Made by a program: the position numbers and the translations under genes. A stretch of DNA of 48,436 bases from an uncultured Clostridium sp. (lineage in GTDB: Bacteria > Bacillota_I > Bacilli_A > RF39 > UBA660). Every line of letters starts with the position of its first letter. Position 1 is the stretch's first letter. The DNA lies in contig CAMKPE010000011.1 of NCBI GenBank assembly GCA_946414595.1, positions 1 to 48,436 of the forward strand. The letters run 5' to 3'. The notes under the pieces were generated by a model, which was not told the DNA's origin, searched no databases, and was given only the letters and a program-made list of their open reading frames with translations. Below, piece after piece: positions 22,183-31,775 of the stretch.

Positions 22183-24054
22183 ATGAAGAAAAAACAATTT
22201 AAAGCAGAATCAAAAAGACTACTAGATTTAATGATTAATTCAATCTATACAAATAAGGAAATATTCTTAAGAGAATTGATATCTAACGCAAGTGACGCTA
22301 TTGATAAATTATATTATATGTCACTTACAGATAGAAAAGTAAAACTAGAAAAAGATGACTTCTATATTAAAGTAGATGTAGATAAAGATAAGAGAACACT
22401 TACTATTAGAGATAATGGTATAGGAATGAATGAAGAAGAACTTGAGGATAACTTAGGAACAATTGCTCAATCAGGAACTTTACTTTTTAAAGAAGAAAAT
22501 AAAAATAAAGAAACAGAATGTATTGGACAATTTGGAGTTGGATTCTATTCAGCATTTATGGTAAGTGACAAAATAGAAGTATTAAGTAAGAAATTTGGAG
22601 ATAAAAAGGCTCACATTTGGAAATCAAGTGGAGCAGATGGATATACAATTGATGAAGCAGAAAAAGATGATTATGGAACAGAAATCACTCTTTACTTAAA
22701 AGATGATACTGATGAAGAAAATTATTCTAAGTTCGCAGATGAATTTACTGTAGAAGGATTAATTAAAAAGTATTCAGATTATATTAAATACCCAATTAAA
22801 ATGGATTTAACTCATGAACATGAAGATGAAGAAACAAAAGAAAAAGAAACTCATACTCACGAAGAAACAATCAACAGTATGATTCCACTATGGAAGAAAA
22901 ATAAAAACGAAGTAAGTGAAGAAGATTATGATAGATTTTATATGGATAAATTCTATGATTATGAAAAACCACTTGCAACAATCCATAGTAGTGTAGAAGG
23001 AAAATGCAGCTATAATGCTTTACTTTATATTCCTGCTAAAGCACCATATGACTTCTATTCTAAAGAATTTGAAAAAGGTTTAGAGTTATACTCAAATGGA
23101 GTATTAATAATGGAAAAATGCGGAGACTTATTACCAGATTACTTTAGTTTTGTAAGAGGTTTAATTGATACTCCAGATGTTTCATTAAATATATCTCGTG
23201 AAATGTTACAACAAGATTCACAAGTTAAAACAATTGCTAAAAGTGTAGAAACAAAAATCAAAAAAGAACTTGAATCAATGCTTGAAGAAAGAAGAGAAGA
23301 CTATGAGAAATTCTTTAAGACATTTGGAATCAATATCAAGTTTGGTATTTACAACAGCTTTGGAGCAAATAATGAAACACTTAAAGATTTAATTATGTTC
23401 TATTCTTCAACAGAAAAGAAATTAACTACATTAAAAGAATATGTTGAAAGAATGAAGGAAGGACAAGATGGTATCTACTACGCTTGCGGTGAGACAGTAG
23501 ATAAAATAGATTTACTTCCACAAACAGATCAAGCAAAAGAAAAAGGATATGAAGTATTATACTTAACTGAATATGTTGATGAATTCGCATTACAAATGTT
23601 AAATGAATATGATAAGAAGAAATTCATTAATGTATCAAGTAAAGAATTTAATCTAGATACTAAAGAAGAAAAAGAAGAACTTGAAAAACATAACGAAGAT
23701 AGTAAAGATATGTTCTCAATTATGAAAGAAGACCTTGATGTTAAAGAAATAAGATTTACAAAGAAACTTAAAAACCATCCGGTATGTTTAACTACTGAAG
23801 GTAATGTTTCAACAGAAATGGAAAAAGTAATTAATGCTATGCCTACTGATGAAACAATAAAAGCAGAGAAAATACTTGAAATTAATGAAAGCCATCCAAT
23901 TGTAGAAAAACTTCAAAAACTATACAAAGAGGATAAAGAAGAACTAAAAAAATATTCTAAAGTATTATATGCTCAAGCAAGATTAATTGAAGGTCTTCCA
24001 ATAGATAATCCAACAGAGATTACAAATCTAATTTGTGATATTATTACTAAATAA
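22183..24054 (+). CDS. htpG: Chaperone HtpG (Hsp90)
   Basis: ATP-dependent dimeric chaperone of the cytoplasm, 623 aa. GHKL ATP-binding motifs: ELISNASDAIDK (31-42), DNGIGM (77-82) and GQFGVGFYSAF (115-125). The middle-domain ISREMLQQD is present near the usual place for the catalytic Arg region. A His/Glu-rich insert (around 225-245) lies between N and middle domains. The open frame runs upstream to 22123, but that start lies within the CIRCE and promoter; ATG 22183 has AGAGGG upstream and begins with the conserved KQFKAESKRLLDLM. In many low-GC bacteria htpG is not a CIRCE gene, so HrcA control here is notable. Confidence 0.95.
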   Translation: MKKKQFKAESKRLLDLMINSIYTNKEIFLRELISNASDAIDKLYYMSLTDRKVKLEKDDFYIKVDVDKDKRTLTIRDNGIGMNEEELEDNLGTIAQSGTLLFKEENKNKETECIGQFGVGFYSAFMVSDKIEVLSKKFGDKKAHIWKSSGADGYTIDEAEKDDYGTEITLYLKDDTDEENYSKFADEFTVEGLIKKYSDYIKYPIKMDLTHEHEDEETKEKETHTHEETINSMIPLWKKNKNEVSEEDYDRFYMDKFYDYEKPLATIHSSVEGKCSYNALLYIPAKAPYDFYSKEFEKGLELYSNGVLIMEKCGDLLPDYFSFVRGLIDTPDVSLNISREMLQQDSQVKTIAKSVETKIKKELESMLEERREDYEKFFKTFGINIKFGIYNSFGANNETLKDLIMFYSSTEKKLTTLKEYVERMKEGQDGIYYACGETVDKIDLLPQTDQAKEKGYEVLYLTEYVDEFALQMLNEYDKKKFINVSSKEFNLDTKEEKEELEKHNEDSKDMFSIMKEDLDVKEIRFTKKLKNHPVCLTTEGNVSTEMEKVINAMPTDETIKAEKILEINESHPIVEKLQKLYKEDKEELKKYSKVLYAQARLIEGLPIDNPTEITNLICDIITK

Positions 24055-24058
24055 AAGA

Positions 24059-24081
24059 GTGGTCAAATGACCACCTTTTTT
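24059..24081 (+). terminator. htpG terminator
   Basis: GTGGTC/GACCAC stem with AAAT loop, then CTTTTTT. Confidence 0.85.
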
Positions 24082-24130
24082 ATTTAATAAATAATAAATA
24101 TATGGTATTCTATATATAGAGGTAATTAAT

Positions 24131-24643
24131 ATGAAGAGTATAATTTATAACAATGATAACTTACAAGATGAAGATGTCTCAAGAATCGTTAGAAGAGCTA
24201 AAGCAATTATTGTTAACGATAAACATGAGATCTTATTAGCATGCGTTAATAAAAATCATCATTTACCTGGAGGACATCTTGAAGAAGATGAATCTTATGA
24301 CGAATGCCTTGTAAGAGAGCTAAAAGAAGAATTAGGAGTAGATATTCCTCATGAAGATAGAAAGCCTTTAATAACAATTATTTATTACAACAAAAATCAT
24401 CCTGCAAAAGGAATTAATACTAAAACAGTTGCAAGATACTTTGAAGTAAAAAGAAATATTAAACCAGATTTAAATAAAATAAGTTTAACTAAAGATGAAA
24501 TAAAAGGTGGTTTTGAGTTAAAATATATTAAGGAAGATGAAATATTAGATTTCTTAAATGAAAGCTTAAATACATGCACTAAAAAACCAGTTGTGCTTGA
24601 TACAATTGAAGCAGTTAAAGAATATTTAAATATAAAGAGGTAA
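24131..24643 (+). CDS. NUDIX hydrolase
   Basis: 170-aa cytoplasmic pyrophosphohydrolase for a nucleoside diphosphate linked to another moiety. The Nudix box is complete at 48-70: GHLEEDE, then RELKEELG, with all metal-binding Glu residues. It follows a beta strand with LACVNKNHHLPGG. The substrate is not predictable. An AGAGGTAAT site precedes the ATG. The following acetyltransferase gene starts two bases after its stop, and a membrane protein gene follows that, so the three form an operon. Confidence 0.88.
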   Translation: MKSIIYNNDNLQDEDVSRIVRRAKAIIVNDKHEILLACVNKNHHLPGGHLEEDESYDECLVRELKEELGVDIPHEDRKPLITIIYYNKNHPAKGINTKTVARYFEVKRNIKPDLNKISLTKDEIKGGFELKYIKEDEILDFLNESLNTCTKKPVVLDTIEAVKEYLNIKR

Positions 24644-24645
24644 TT

Positions 24646-25056
24646 ATGACATTTGAAGTATTAAATGAATTAGATAAAGATAAAGTTATAGAATTAATTA
24701 ATAAATCATTTAATAAAAATATAACTGATATAGAACTTACAAAAGATAATTATAATTTTGTAGGAATGAAAGAAGATAATGTCCTTTTAGTTGTAGCAAT
24801 GTTAACTAACTTTACTGATCCTGTTGAGAAACTAAAAAAGGCACATGTCGATTATTTTTGTGTAAATGAAAATTATAGAGGAAAAGGTATTGGAAGATTA
24901 TTCTTTGATGAAATGGAAAAATATGCATTATCTAAAGAAGTAGATGTATTAGAATTGACATCTAATCCTAAAAGAGAAACAGCAAGAAGATTATATATGG
25001 ATAAAGGAATGATTATGTTAGATACAAATGTATTTATTAAAAACATAAAGAGGTAA
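24646..25056 (+). CDS. GNAT family N-acetyltransferase
   Basis: 136-aa acetyl-CoA-dependent acetyltransferase. Motif A is ENYRGKGIGRLFFDEM, with the R-x-x-G-x-G acetyl-CoA loop at 78-83. The C-terminal LTSNPKRETARRLYMDKGM is the usual motif B. Substrate unknown. It sits between a NUDIX gene (two-base gap) and a membrane protein gene (one-base gap), with the AGAGGTAAT ribosome site shared with the upstream stop region. Confidence 0.85.
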   Translation: MTFEVLNELDKDKVIELINKSFNKNITDIELTKDNYNFVGMKEDNVLLVVAMLTNFTDPVEKLKKAHVDYFCVNENYRGKGIGRLFFDEMEKYALSKEVDVLELTSNPKRETARRLYMDKGMIMLDTNVFIKNIKR

Positions 25057-25057
25057 T

Positions 25058-25660
25058 ATGAAAGTATTTAAAAGTAGTAAAGCAGAAAATAGTTATTTTA
25101 ATAAAATTGACTGGATAAGATTAATAATATCTATGACTATAGTATTTATCTTCTCATCTGGCTTTTTAAGTCTACTTGCACAAGCTAAAGATATGGGGTA
25201 TACAATTAGAATATCTTTAATAATTGCTACTATAGTAGGAGTTACATTGATCCTTGATGATATTCTAGAAAATAGAGATAGAATATACTTCCTTGAAAAA
25301 GGTAAATTGTCTTATATTGAAATGCATGAAGATAAAGCAGGTAAACTATTAACTCATAAAGAATATAAAAATATGATTAAAGAAAATGACTTGATAGATA
25401 TGAATAAGGACATTAAAAAGTATGAGGGAGTAGATCAAGGAGTTATTAAAGAAGTATTAAAAGTTAAAAAAAGACTTAATAAAACAATTGTGAAAGCTAT
25501 TGTAAAAGCAAATGAATGGGAAGCAATTGGAAGATTTACAATAACAAAGATGGAACTTCATGAAGTAGAAAAAGAAAAAACATTTATAATAATGAACGAT
25601 TATGAAAACTACGATGAATTAATAAAACATATTAAGAATAATCTTTTTAATAATAATTGA
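25058..25660 (+). CDS. Membrane protein of unknown function
   Basis: 200 aa with two hydrophobic segments (about 20-42 and 50-68) and a charged cytoplasmic C-terminal domain of about 130 residues. No family is recognised. The pattern (two membrane helices, then a small mixed domain) resembles PH-like or YcxB-like membrane proteins, but I cannot confirm it. It is the last gene of the NUDIX-GNAT operon. Confidence 0.6.
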   Translation: MKVFKSSKAENSYFNKIDWIRLIISMTIVFIFSSGFLSLLAQAKDMGYTIRISLIIATIVGVTLILDDILENRDRIYFLEKGKLSYIEMHEDKAGKLLTHKEYKNMIKENDLIDMNKDIKKYEGVDQGVIKEVLKVKKRLNKTIVKAIVKANEWEAIGRFTITKMELHEVEKEKTFIIMNDYENYDELIKHIKNNLFNNN

Positions 25661-25666
25661 TTGTGT

Positions 25667-25672
25667 TATAAT
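25667..25672 (+). promoter_or_regulatory. -10 box for the HPt-receiver gene
   Basis: TATAAT with TGT upstream (extended -10); no clear -35. It lies 26 bases before the ATG. Confidence 0.5.
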
Positions 25673-25697
25673 TTAAATAGAATAAGGAGAATAAAAT

Positions 25698-26468
25698 ATG
25701 TATGATACAAATATACTTATAGAAAACGGGGTAAACCTAGAGAAGAGTCTAGAATTATTCGGAGATATAGCTACTTATAATGACAACTTAGATGAGTTCT
25801 TAAATGACGTTGAAGACAAACTAAGTAAGTTAGATAAATATAAGCAATATGCTGATATGGCTAATTATGCTATACTTGTTCATTCAATTAAGAGTGATGC
25901 TAAATACTTTGGTTTTGATAAACTAGCAGATATGGCTTTAGAACATGAACAAGAAAGTAAAAACAATAATATGTATTATATATATGATCATTATGATGAA
26001 TTAATTAATGAAATAAATAGAATTACTAATTTAGTAAAACAATATTTAGGACTTGATTATGAAAAGATAGAATTATTAGAAGAAAATAATATTCATCCTA
26101 ATAATGCAATACTAGTAGTAGATGATTCTAATGTAATATCTGGATTTATTTCTAAAATATTTAATAATACATATGAAATCTTAATAGCAAAAGATGGTCA
26201 AGAAGCAATTGATCAATTATCAGTAAATGGACCATCAATAAGAGCTATGTTGCTTGATTTGAATATGCCTAATGTAGATGGTTATGAAGTACTTAAATTT
26301 ATGAAAACAAATGACTTTTTTAAGAAAATTAATGTTGCAATAATATCTGGTACTGAATCATCAAAAATTGTAGAGACAACAAGAGAATACCCAATAAAAG
26401 CAATACTTGAAAAACCATTCAATGAGACGAATGTTAAGCGAGTAGTAGAAATGGTTTTTAATAGATAA
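25698..26468 (+). CDS. HPt-receiver fusion protein
   Basis: 256-aa two-component signalling protein. The N-terminal helical domain has the HPt-like phosphoacceptor motif VHSIKSDAKYFGF with His62. The C-terminal receiver domain (about 136-256) keeps the acidic pair Asp142/Asp143, phosphoacceptor Asp187 in LLDLNMP, Ser217 and Lys239 in LEKP. There is no kinase catalytic domain, no DNA-binding output and no signal peptide. It could be a phosphorelay intermediate or a receiver that acts by protein contact. No histidine kinase lies nearby. AAGGAG precedes the ATG, and its own terminator follows. Confidence 0.82.
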   Translation: MYDTNILIENGVNLEKSLELFGDIATYNDNLDEFLNDVEDKLSKLDKYKQYADMANYAILVHSIKSDAKYFGFDKLADMALEHEQESKNNNMYYIYDHYDELINEINRITNLVKQYLGLDYEKIELLEENNIHPNNAILVVDDSNVISGFISKIFNNTYEILIAKDGQEAIDQLSVNGPSIRAMLLDLNMPNVDGYEVLKFMKTNDFFKKINVAIISGTESSKIVETTREYPIKAILEKPFNETNVKRVVEMVFNR

Positions 26469-26478
26469 TTAATTATCC

Positions 26479-26510
26479 AAGCATTTGTTAATTCAAATGC
26501 TTTTTATTTT
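26479..26510 (+). terminator. Terminator of the HPt-receiver gene
   Basis: AAGCATTTG/CAAATGCTT stem, six-base loop, TTTATTTT. Confidence 0.85.
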
Positions 26511-26521
26511 CTGGAGGAATT

Positions 26522-27415
26522 ATGGACAACAATAAAATAGCTAATAAAGTTTCAGTAGTAACAATTATATCTAATACAATACTTGCAATAATAAAGTTTT
26601 TAGCAGGTTTCTTTGCAAACAGTAAAGCAATGATTAGTGATGCTATACATACATTATCAGATATCATTACTACAATAATTGCACTAATTGGTGTAAGAAT
26701 ATCTAATAGAGTAGATGATGACTCACATAGATATGGTCATGAAAGATTTGAGTGTATCGCATCAGTTCTTCTTGCCATGTTACTTTTTATAACAGGATTT
26801 GAAATAGGGCTTGCTGGTATTAAAACAATTATTGATGGATCATATGAAGACTTAACTACACCAGGAGTTTTAGCTCTTGTTGCTGCAGTTATTTCAATAA
26901 TTGGAAAAGAATTAATGTATCAGTATACAATAAGAGCTGCAAAGAAAATTAAATCAGATGCATTAAAAGCAGATGCTTGGCATCATAGAAGTGATGCTTT
27001 ATCATCTATAGGAGCCTTAATAGGTATTGCACTATCAATTGCAGGTTATAAAATATGTGATTCAATTGCAAGTATAATAATAGCAATTCTAATTTGCAAA
27101 GTAGCAATAGAAATATTCTTTGATGCAACAGACAAACTTGTTGATAAATCTTGTGATGAAGAAACTATAGAAAAAATAAGAAATGTAATAATAAAAGAAA
27201 AAGGTGTATTAGGAATAGATGATTTAAAAACTAGAATTTTTGGATCAAAAATATATGTTGATGTAGAAATAGCAGCAGATGGAGATAAGACATTAAAAGA
27301 AACACATTTGATTGCAGAGAAAGTTCATGATAAGATAGAAGCTAAGTTTCCTGATGTGAAACACTGTATGGTACATGTAAATCCATATGAAGGGGATAAA
27401 AATGAAAAGAAATAA
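26522..27415 (+). CDS. Cation diffusion facilitator (CDF) metal transporter
   Basis: 297-aa membrane exporter of divalent metals in exchange for protons. About six membrane helices are followed by a cytoplasmic domain with EKVHDKIEAKFPDVKHCMVHVNP, the CDF C-terminal dimerisation domain. Metal-site residues: Asp40/His43/Asp47 in SDAIHTLSD of helix 2 and His154 with Asp158 in WHHRSDALSS of helix 5, a Zn/Mn/Fe-type pattern. HRYGHERFE is the conserved loop after helix 2. GGAGG precedes the ATG. The following lipoprotein gene starts 14 bases inside its end, so they are co-transcribed. Confidence 0.9.
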   Translation: MDNNKIANKVSVVTIISNTILAIIKFLAGFFANSKAMISDAIHTLSDIITTIIALIGVRISNRVDDDSHRYGHERFECIASVLLAMLLFITGFEIGLAGIKTIIDGSYEDLTTPGVLALVAAVISIIGKELMYQYTIRAAKKIKSDALKADAWHHRSDALSSIGALIGIALSIAGYKICDSIASIIIAILICKVAIEIFFDATDKLVDKSCDEETIEKIRNVIIKEKGVLGIDDLKTRIFGSKIYVDVEIAADGDKTLKETHLIAEKVHDKIEAKFPDVKHCMVHVNPYEGDKNEKK

Positions 27416-28613
27416 AATCTTAATAACATTATTCGTATTATTATTTTTAGTAGCATGTTCATCTAGTAAAGACAAGAAAGAAAAAAATATAGACGATTTA
27501 ACTGGTATTGATAGGAAAGTAGAAGAAAAGTTAAATGAAATGACACTTGATGAAAAAATAGGGCAGATGATGATTGTATTCTATAATTCAACAAGTATGG
27601 ATAGTACTCTTAAAAGTGCTTTAGAAGATGTACAACCAGGTGGATTCATTTTATTTGCAGAAAACGTATCTGATTATGAAAATACACTTAAGTTTATTAA
27701 AGAAGTTAAAGCAACTGCTAAGATACCAATGTTTATGTCAATTGATGAAGAAGGAGGAAATGTTCAAAGATTATATTATCTTAAAGGTGATGATATAACT
27801 AACGTTCCTTATATGTATGATTTGGGTCTTAAAGATGATGTTGCATTAACTAAAGAAGTAGGTAAACTACTTGCAGAAGAGTTAAGAGTATTTGGAATAA
27901 ATATGGACTTTGCACCAGTAATAGATGTTTATTCTAATCCAAATAATAAAGTAATAGGAAAACGTTCTTTTGGAAATGATAAAGAACTTGTTTCTTGTCA
28001 TGGTATTGCACTTGCTAGTGGTTTAGAAGAAAATGGAGTAATACCAGTTTACAAGCATTTCCCAGGACATGGTAATACAGCAACTGATTCACATTATGCA
28101 CTACCAGTTGTTAACAAATCAAGACAAGAATTATATGACTTAGATTTATATCCATTTGAACAAGTAATAAAAAATGATGCTAAAGTTATTATGGTTGGAC
28201 ATCTTGCAGTACCAAGCATAACAGGTGATAACACACCAGCATCATTATCCAAAAAAATGGTAACTGATTTTCTAAAAGGTGAATTAGGTTACGATGGATT
28301 AGTTATTACTGATGGACTTAATATGGGAGCACTTACTAATTATTATTCTAGTGATGAAATATGCGGTAAGGCAGTAGAAGCAGGAGTTGATATCTTACTA
28401 ATGCCATCTTCCTCAAGAAAATGTTTAGCATCTATTAAAAATGCTATTGCAAGGGGAGACATTGATGAAGAAAGAATAGATGAATCAGTAAGAAAAATAT
28501 TAAAACTAAAGTATGAATATCTTGAAAAAGAGTTTGAAGAATATTTACCAAAAGAATATTTAAATAGTAAAGAACATCAAGAAATTATAGACAAAATAAA
28601 AATAGTGGATTAA
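27402..28613 (+). CDS. Lipoprotein beta-N-acetylhexosaminidase (GH3, NagZ-like)
   Basis: Family 3 glycosidase that removes GlcNAc from peptidoglycan fragments outside the cell. N-terminal lipoprotein signal with lipobox LVAC (Cys19) followed by SSSKDKK. Catalytic motifs: KHFPGHG at 218-224 with the TDSH that contains the general acid/base His, and nucleophile Asp304 in TDGLNMGA. A cell-surface GH3 of this kind is typical of Gram-positive wall recycling. ATG 27402 is preferred over the in-frame ATG at 27387 because AGGGGAT lies just upstream and the shorter start gives a standard signal. It overlaps the CDF gene by 14 bases and ends at a bidirectional terminator. Confidence 0.9.
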   Translation: MKRNKILITLFVLLFLVACSSSKDKKEKNIDDLTGIDRKVEEKLNEMTLDEKIGQMMIVFYNSTSMDSTLKSALEDVQPGGFILFAENVSDYENTLKFIKEVKATAKIPMFMSIDEEGGNVQRLYYLKGDDITNVPYMYDLGLKDDVALTKEVGKLLAEELRVFGINMDFAPVIDVYSNPNNKVIGKRSFGNDKELVSCHGIALASGLEENGVIPVYKHFPGHGNTATDSHYALPVVNKSRQELYDLDLYPFEQVIKNDAKVIMVGHLAVPSITGDNTPASLSKKMVTDFLKGELGYDGLVITDGLNMGALTNYYSSDEICGKAVEAGVDILLMPSSSRKCLASIKNAIARGDIDEERIDESVRKILKLKYEYLEKEFEEYLPKEYLNSKEHQEIIDKIKIVD

Positions 28614-28626
28614 CCACTATTTTTTT
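28600..28626. terminator. Bidirectional terminator between hexosaminidase and clpB
   Basis: AAATAGTGG/CCACTATTT stem with loop ATTAA, flanked by A-run on the left and T-run on the right. The stop codons of both convergent genes lie in the hairpin. Confidence 0.85.
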
Positions 28627-30728
28627 ATGTATAAATTGTCATCTTTAACATCAATAACTACTTGTGAATTATATTCTATATCTCCATTGATGATTGCTTT
28701 AGCAAGAAGTGTTTCTATATTTCTTGAGATAAATCTCTTAATAGGTCTTGCTCCATATTTTTCATCATAAGAGTTTTCCACAACATAATCTTTAGCATTA
28801 TTAGTTAAAGAAATAACAATCTTCTTGTCATCAAGTCTATTATTAATATCAGAAATAATCTTATCAAGAATTTGATAAATAGTATCTTTCTTCAATGAAT
28901 CAAATATGATTATTTCATCAATTCTATTTAAGAACTCTGGCTTGAATGTTGCTCTTAATTCACTCATAACTAAGTTTTTGGCATCTACATTGTTATCAAG
29001 AATGTATTCGCTACCTAGGTTAGATGTCATTATTATAATTGTATTTTTAAAATCTACTGTTCTTCCTTGAGAATCAGTGATTCTACCATCATCAAGAATT
29101 TGTAATAGAATATTAAATACGTCTTTATGTGCTTTTTCTATTTCATCAAATAGAACAATACTGTAAGGATTACGTCTTACTGCTTCAGTAAGTTGACCAC
29201 CATCATCATAACCAACATAACCTGGAGGTGATCCAATTAGTCTTGCTACTGAATGACTTTCCATATATTCAGACATATCAATTCTTATCATATGTCTTTC
29301 ATCATCAAATAACTCGTATGCTAATGTTCTAGCTACTTCAGTTTTACCAACACCAGTAGGTCCTAAGAATATGAAAGAACCAATTGGTCTATTAGGATCT
29401 TTAATACCACTTCTTGCACGGATAATTGCATCACTAACAAGCTCGATAGCATTATCTTGACCCATAACACGTTTCTTCATATTATCTTGTAAATGTAAAA
29501 GTTTATCTTTTTCTTCATTAACAAGCTTACTTACTGGAATATTAGTCCATTTAGAAATAATCTCAGCGATATTTTCTTCATCGATAGTATCACTTAATAT
29601 TTCATTTTTATTTTGTAATTGTAATTCTTTTAATTCTTTTTCTAATTGTGGAATAGTACCATGTTTTAAAATAGCAGCATTTTCAAGATCATAATTGTCT
29701 TCTGCATATTCTAACTCACGTTTCTTTTTCTCAATTTCTTCCTTTTTCTTACTAATCTTGTTATTAATTTCTTTTTCACTTTCCCAGTCACTTCTAAGTT
29801 TGGATTCTTTTTCTTTTAATTTTGCTATTTCAGTATCCAATTCTTCTTTTCTATGACTTGAGAACTCATCTTTTTCTTTAGTAAGAGCATGTTTTTCAAC
29901 TTCAAGTTGCATTATCTTTCTTGTTAATGTATCAAGTTCAGTAGGAACAGATTCCATTTGAACTTTTACAGTGGCACATGCTTCATCAACTAAGTCAATT
30001 GCTTTATCAGGTAAGAAACGATTTGTAATATAACGATTTGATAGAGTAGCTGCAGCCACTAATGCTTTGTCTTTAATATTTACTCCATGGTATACTTCAA
30101 ATCTTTCTTTAAGTCCTCTTAGAATAGTAATTGTATCAAGTACAGTTGGTTCACTAACTAATACTTTTTGGAAACGTCTTTCAAGTGCTGAATCTTTTTC
30201 AATATATTTTCTATATTCGTTTAAAGTAGTAGCACCAACACAATGTATTTCACCACGAGCAAGCATAGGTTTTAACATATTACCTGCATCCATAGCCCCA
30301 TCATTACCGCTTCCAACAATCATATGAATTTCATCGATGAACATAATAATTTCACCATTTGAATCTTTAACTTCTTTTAAAACTGCTTTAAGTCTTTCCT
30401 CAAATTCGCCACGATACTTGGCACCAGCGACTAATGCTCCCATGTCTAATTCCCAAATTGTTTTGTTCTTAAGACTATTTGGAACATCACCTTTAACAAT
30501 TCTTTGAGCAAGTCCTTCGACAATTGCTGTTTTACCAACACCTGCTTCACCAATTAAAACAGGATTGTTTTTAGTTTTTCTAGATAGAATTCTAGTAATA
30601 CTTCTTATTTCATCGTCACGTCCAATAACTGGATCAATCTTGCCATCTTTAACAGCTTGCACGATGTCACGACCGTATTTTTCTAACACATTTTCTAGAT
30701 TTTCTTGATATGGATTTTGTTCATTCAT
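28617..30728 (-). CDS. clpB: ClpB disaggregase lacking the N-terminal domain
   Basis: 703-aa AAA+ chaperone that extracts proteins from aggregates with DnaK. It starts almost directly at the first ATPase module ([13 protein letters not shown]), without the usual 140-residue Clp_N domain. Walker A1 GEAGVGKT (60-67), Walker B FIDEIH; the coiled-coil M-domain (about 250-380) is present, which marks it as ClpB. Walker A2 GPTGVGKT (456-463), Walker [10 protein letters not shown], then [16 protein letters not shown] see no ClpP-binding IGF/L loop. ATG 30728 is chosen because GGAG lies eight bases upstream; a GTG three codons earlier overlaps that site. CIRCE and promoter lie just upstream. Mycoplasma ClpB has the same short form. 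Confidence 0.9.
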   Translation of the reverse strand: MNEQNPYQENLENVLEKYGRDIVQAVKDGKIDPVIGRDDEIRSITRILSRKTKNNPVLIGEAGVGKTAIVEGLAQRIVKGDVPNSLKNKTIWELDMGALVAGAKYRGEFEERLKAVLKEVKDSNGEIIMFIDEIHMIVGSGNDGAMDAGNMLKPMLARGEIHCVGATTLNEYRKYIEKDSALERRFQKVLVSEPTVLDTITILRGLKERFEVYHGVNIKDKALVAAATLSNRYITNRFLPDKAIDLVDEACATVKVQMESVPTELDTLTRKIMQLEVEKHALTKEKDEFSSHRKEELDTEIAKLKEKESKLRSDWESEKEINNKISKKKEEIEKKKRELEYAEDNYDLENAAILKHGTIPQLEKELKELQLQNKNEILSDTIDEENIAEIISKWTNIPVSKLVNEEKDKLLHLQDNMKKRVMGQDNAIELVSDAIIRARSGIKDPNRPIGSFIFLGPTGVGKTEVARTLAYELFDDERHMIRIDMSEYMESHSVARLIGSPPGYVGYDDGGQLTEAVRRNPYSIVLFDEIEKAHKDVFNILLQILDDGRITDSQGRTVDFKNTIIIMTSNLGSEYILDNNVDAKNLVMSELRATFKPEFLNRIDEIIIFDSLKKDTIYQILDKIISDINNRLDDKKIVISLTNNAKDYVVENSYDEKYGARPIKRFISRNIETLLAKAIINGDIEYNSQVVIDVKDDNLYIKK

Positions 30729-30752
30729 ACAAATCACTCCGTTTCTAGATAC

Positions 30753-30780
30753 ATTATATCACTTAATTAGCACTTGTCAA
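30753..30780 (-). promoter_or_regulatory. clpB promoter (minus strand)
   Basis: Minus-strand TTGACA (30780-30775), 16-base spacer, TATAAT (30758-30753) with TGA upstream. The -35 lies inside the CIRCE. Confidence 0.8.
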
Positions 30781-30793
30781 GTGAGAGTGCTAA
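30767..30793. promoter_or_regulatory. CIRCE operator between clpB and fic
   Basis: TTAGCACTT, nine bases, GAGTGCTAA: almost exact consensus HrcA site. It covers the clpB -35 and ends two bases before the -35 of the divergent fic promoter. Confidence 0.92.
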
Positions 30794-30795
30794 AA

Positions 30796-30824
30796 TTGAC
30801 AAAAATCGCAAAAAGTGATATAAT
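30796..30824 (+). promoter_or_regulatory. Consensus promoter of the fic gene
   Basis: TTGACA (30796-30801), 17-base spacer, TATAAT (30819-30824) with TGA upstream: one of the best promoters in the window. Confidence 0.85.
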
Positions 30825-30850
30825 AGCTAGCAATAAATGGGGTGGTTATG

Positions 30851-31759
30851 ATGGCAGATGACTTTTTAAAGACAATAGATGACGTTAAAAAAGAAACAGA
30901 CATTGTTAACAGTTTTTTAGGATTTGTTTATAGAAAACAAAAGAAAGTATTATATTCTATGGATGCAATAGTACCATTATCACTTTTAGATAAGTACTAT
31001 TCAGGAGACATTGAACGTCTAGAAATAGATGAGTTTAATAGAGCATTCATAAGATCATATATCAAAAATGAATCTTTGGTTGAAGATGTACATGATGTTG
31101 CAATGAAAAAAGGACTTGGGGAAATGTATGAATATATGTGTGATTTTCCTGAAGAAAACTTTTGTATTTACACACTTTTCCAATTTCACCAAAAATTATT
31201 TTCAAAATGTCCGCATCCAGAATTTGGTGGTACAGTAAGAAACTGTCCAGCAGTATTAGAAGGTATTCCTATAGATCTTTGTGAACCAGGAGAAATTACA
31301 AGAAGATTAAGTGACTTAAGAGAACCTGTTGAAGCTTTAAAGGTATTCGCATACCAAATGAAATATTCAAATGACTATTCTGCATTAAAAGACTTTGTTA
31401 GAGAAGTTATGAAAGTAGAATGTCAAATAATTAAAACTCATCCATTTAACGATGGTAATAAGAGAACAACAAGATGTTTTGCTAATAAATTATTTATTAT
31501 GGCAGGACTTCCTCCTGTATATATTAAATTGGAAGAGAAAAAAGAGTATCAACTAGCATTAAAAGAAGCTTTAAGACCAAGAAGTGCTGGTGAAAGAGAC
31601 GATGACTCTAAATACGATATAATTACTAACTTTTATTTATACAAATTATGTGACTCTATAATAGAACTTGATATCAACCCAAGAGTCAACAAAGAAATAA
31701 AAGCAGGTAAATATGTTCGTATGTCTGAACAACAAAACCCAGAAAAGAAACTTAAATAA
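30851..31759 (+). CDS. Fic domain protein (putative AMP-transferase)
   Basis: 302-aa cytoplasmic protein with the Fic core motif HPFNDGNKRTTR (His197 catalytic, Asp for metal, Gly-Asn-Lys-Arg for phosphates). Fic enzymes move AMP or another nucleotide phosphate from a nucleotide onto a protein hydroxyl. The central helical region (about 80-200) fits the Fic fold; I found no clear inhibitory (S/T)xxxE(G/N) helix. No antitoxin gene flanks it, which argues against a Doc- or FicTA-like toxin pair. The start is uncertain: ATGs at 30848 and 30851 and a GTG at 30842 share the GGGGTGG site; 30851 gives the best spacing. It is divergent from clpB across a CIRCE, so a stress role is possible. Confidence 0.82.
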   Translation: MADDFLKTIDDVKKETDIVNSFLGFVYRKQKKVLYSMDAIVPLSLLDKYYSGDIERLEIDEFNRAFIRSYIKNESLVEDVHDVAMKKGLGEMYEYMCDFPEENFCIYTLFQFHQKLFSKCPHPEFGGTVRNCPAVLEGIPIDLCEPGEITRRLSDLREPVEALKVFAYQMKYSNDYSALKDFVREVMKVECQIIKTHPFNDGNKRTTRCFANKLFIMAGLPPVYIKLEEKKEYQLALKEALRPRSAGERDDDSKYDIITNFYLYKLCDSIIELDINPRVNKEIKAGKYVRMSEQQNPEKKLK

Positions 31760-31775
31760 AATAAACTAAGGAAAT

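Noticed and set aside
30851..31759. Fic/Doc toxin-antitoxin pair
   Set aside because: No small antitoxin gene lies on either side; the neighbours are clpB and a helicase.
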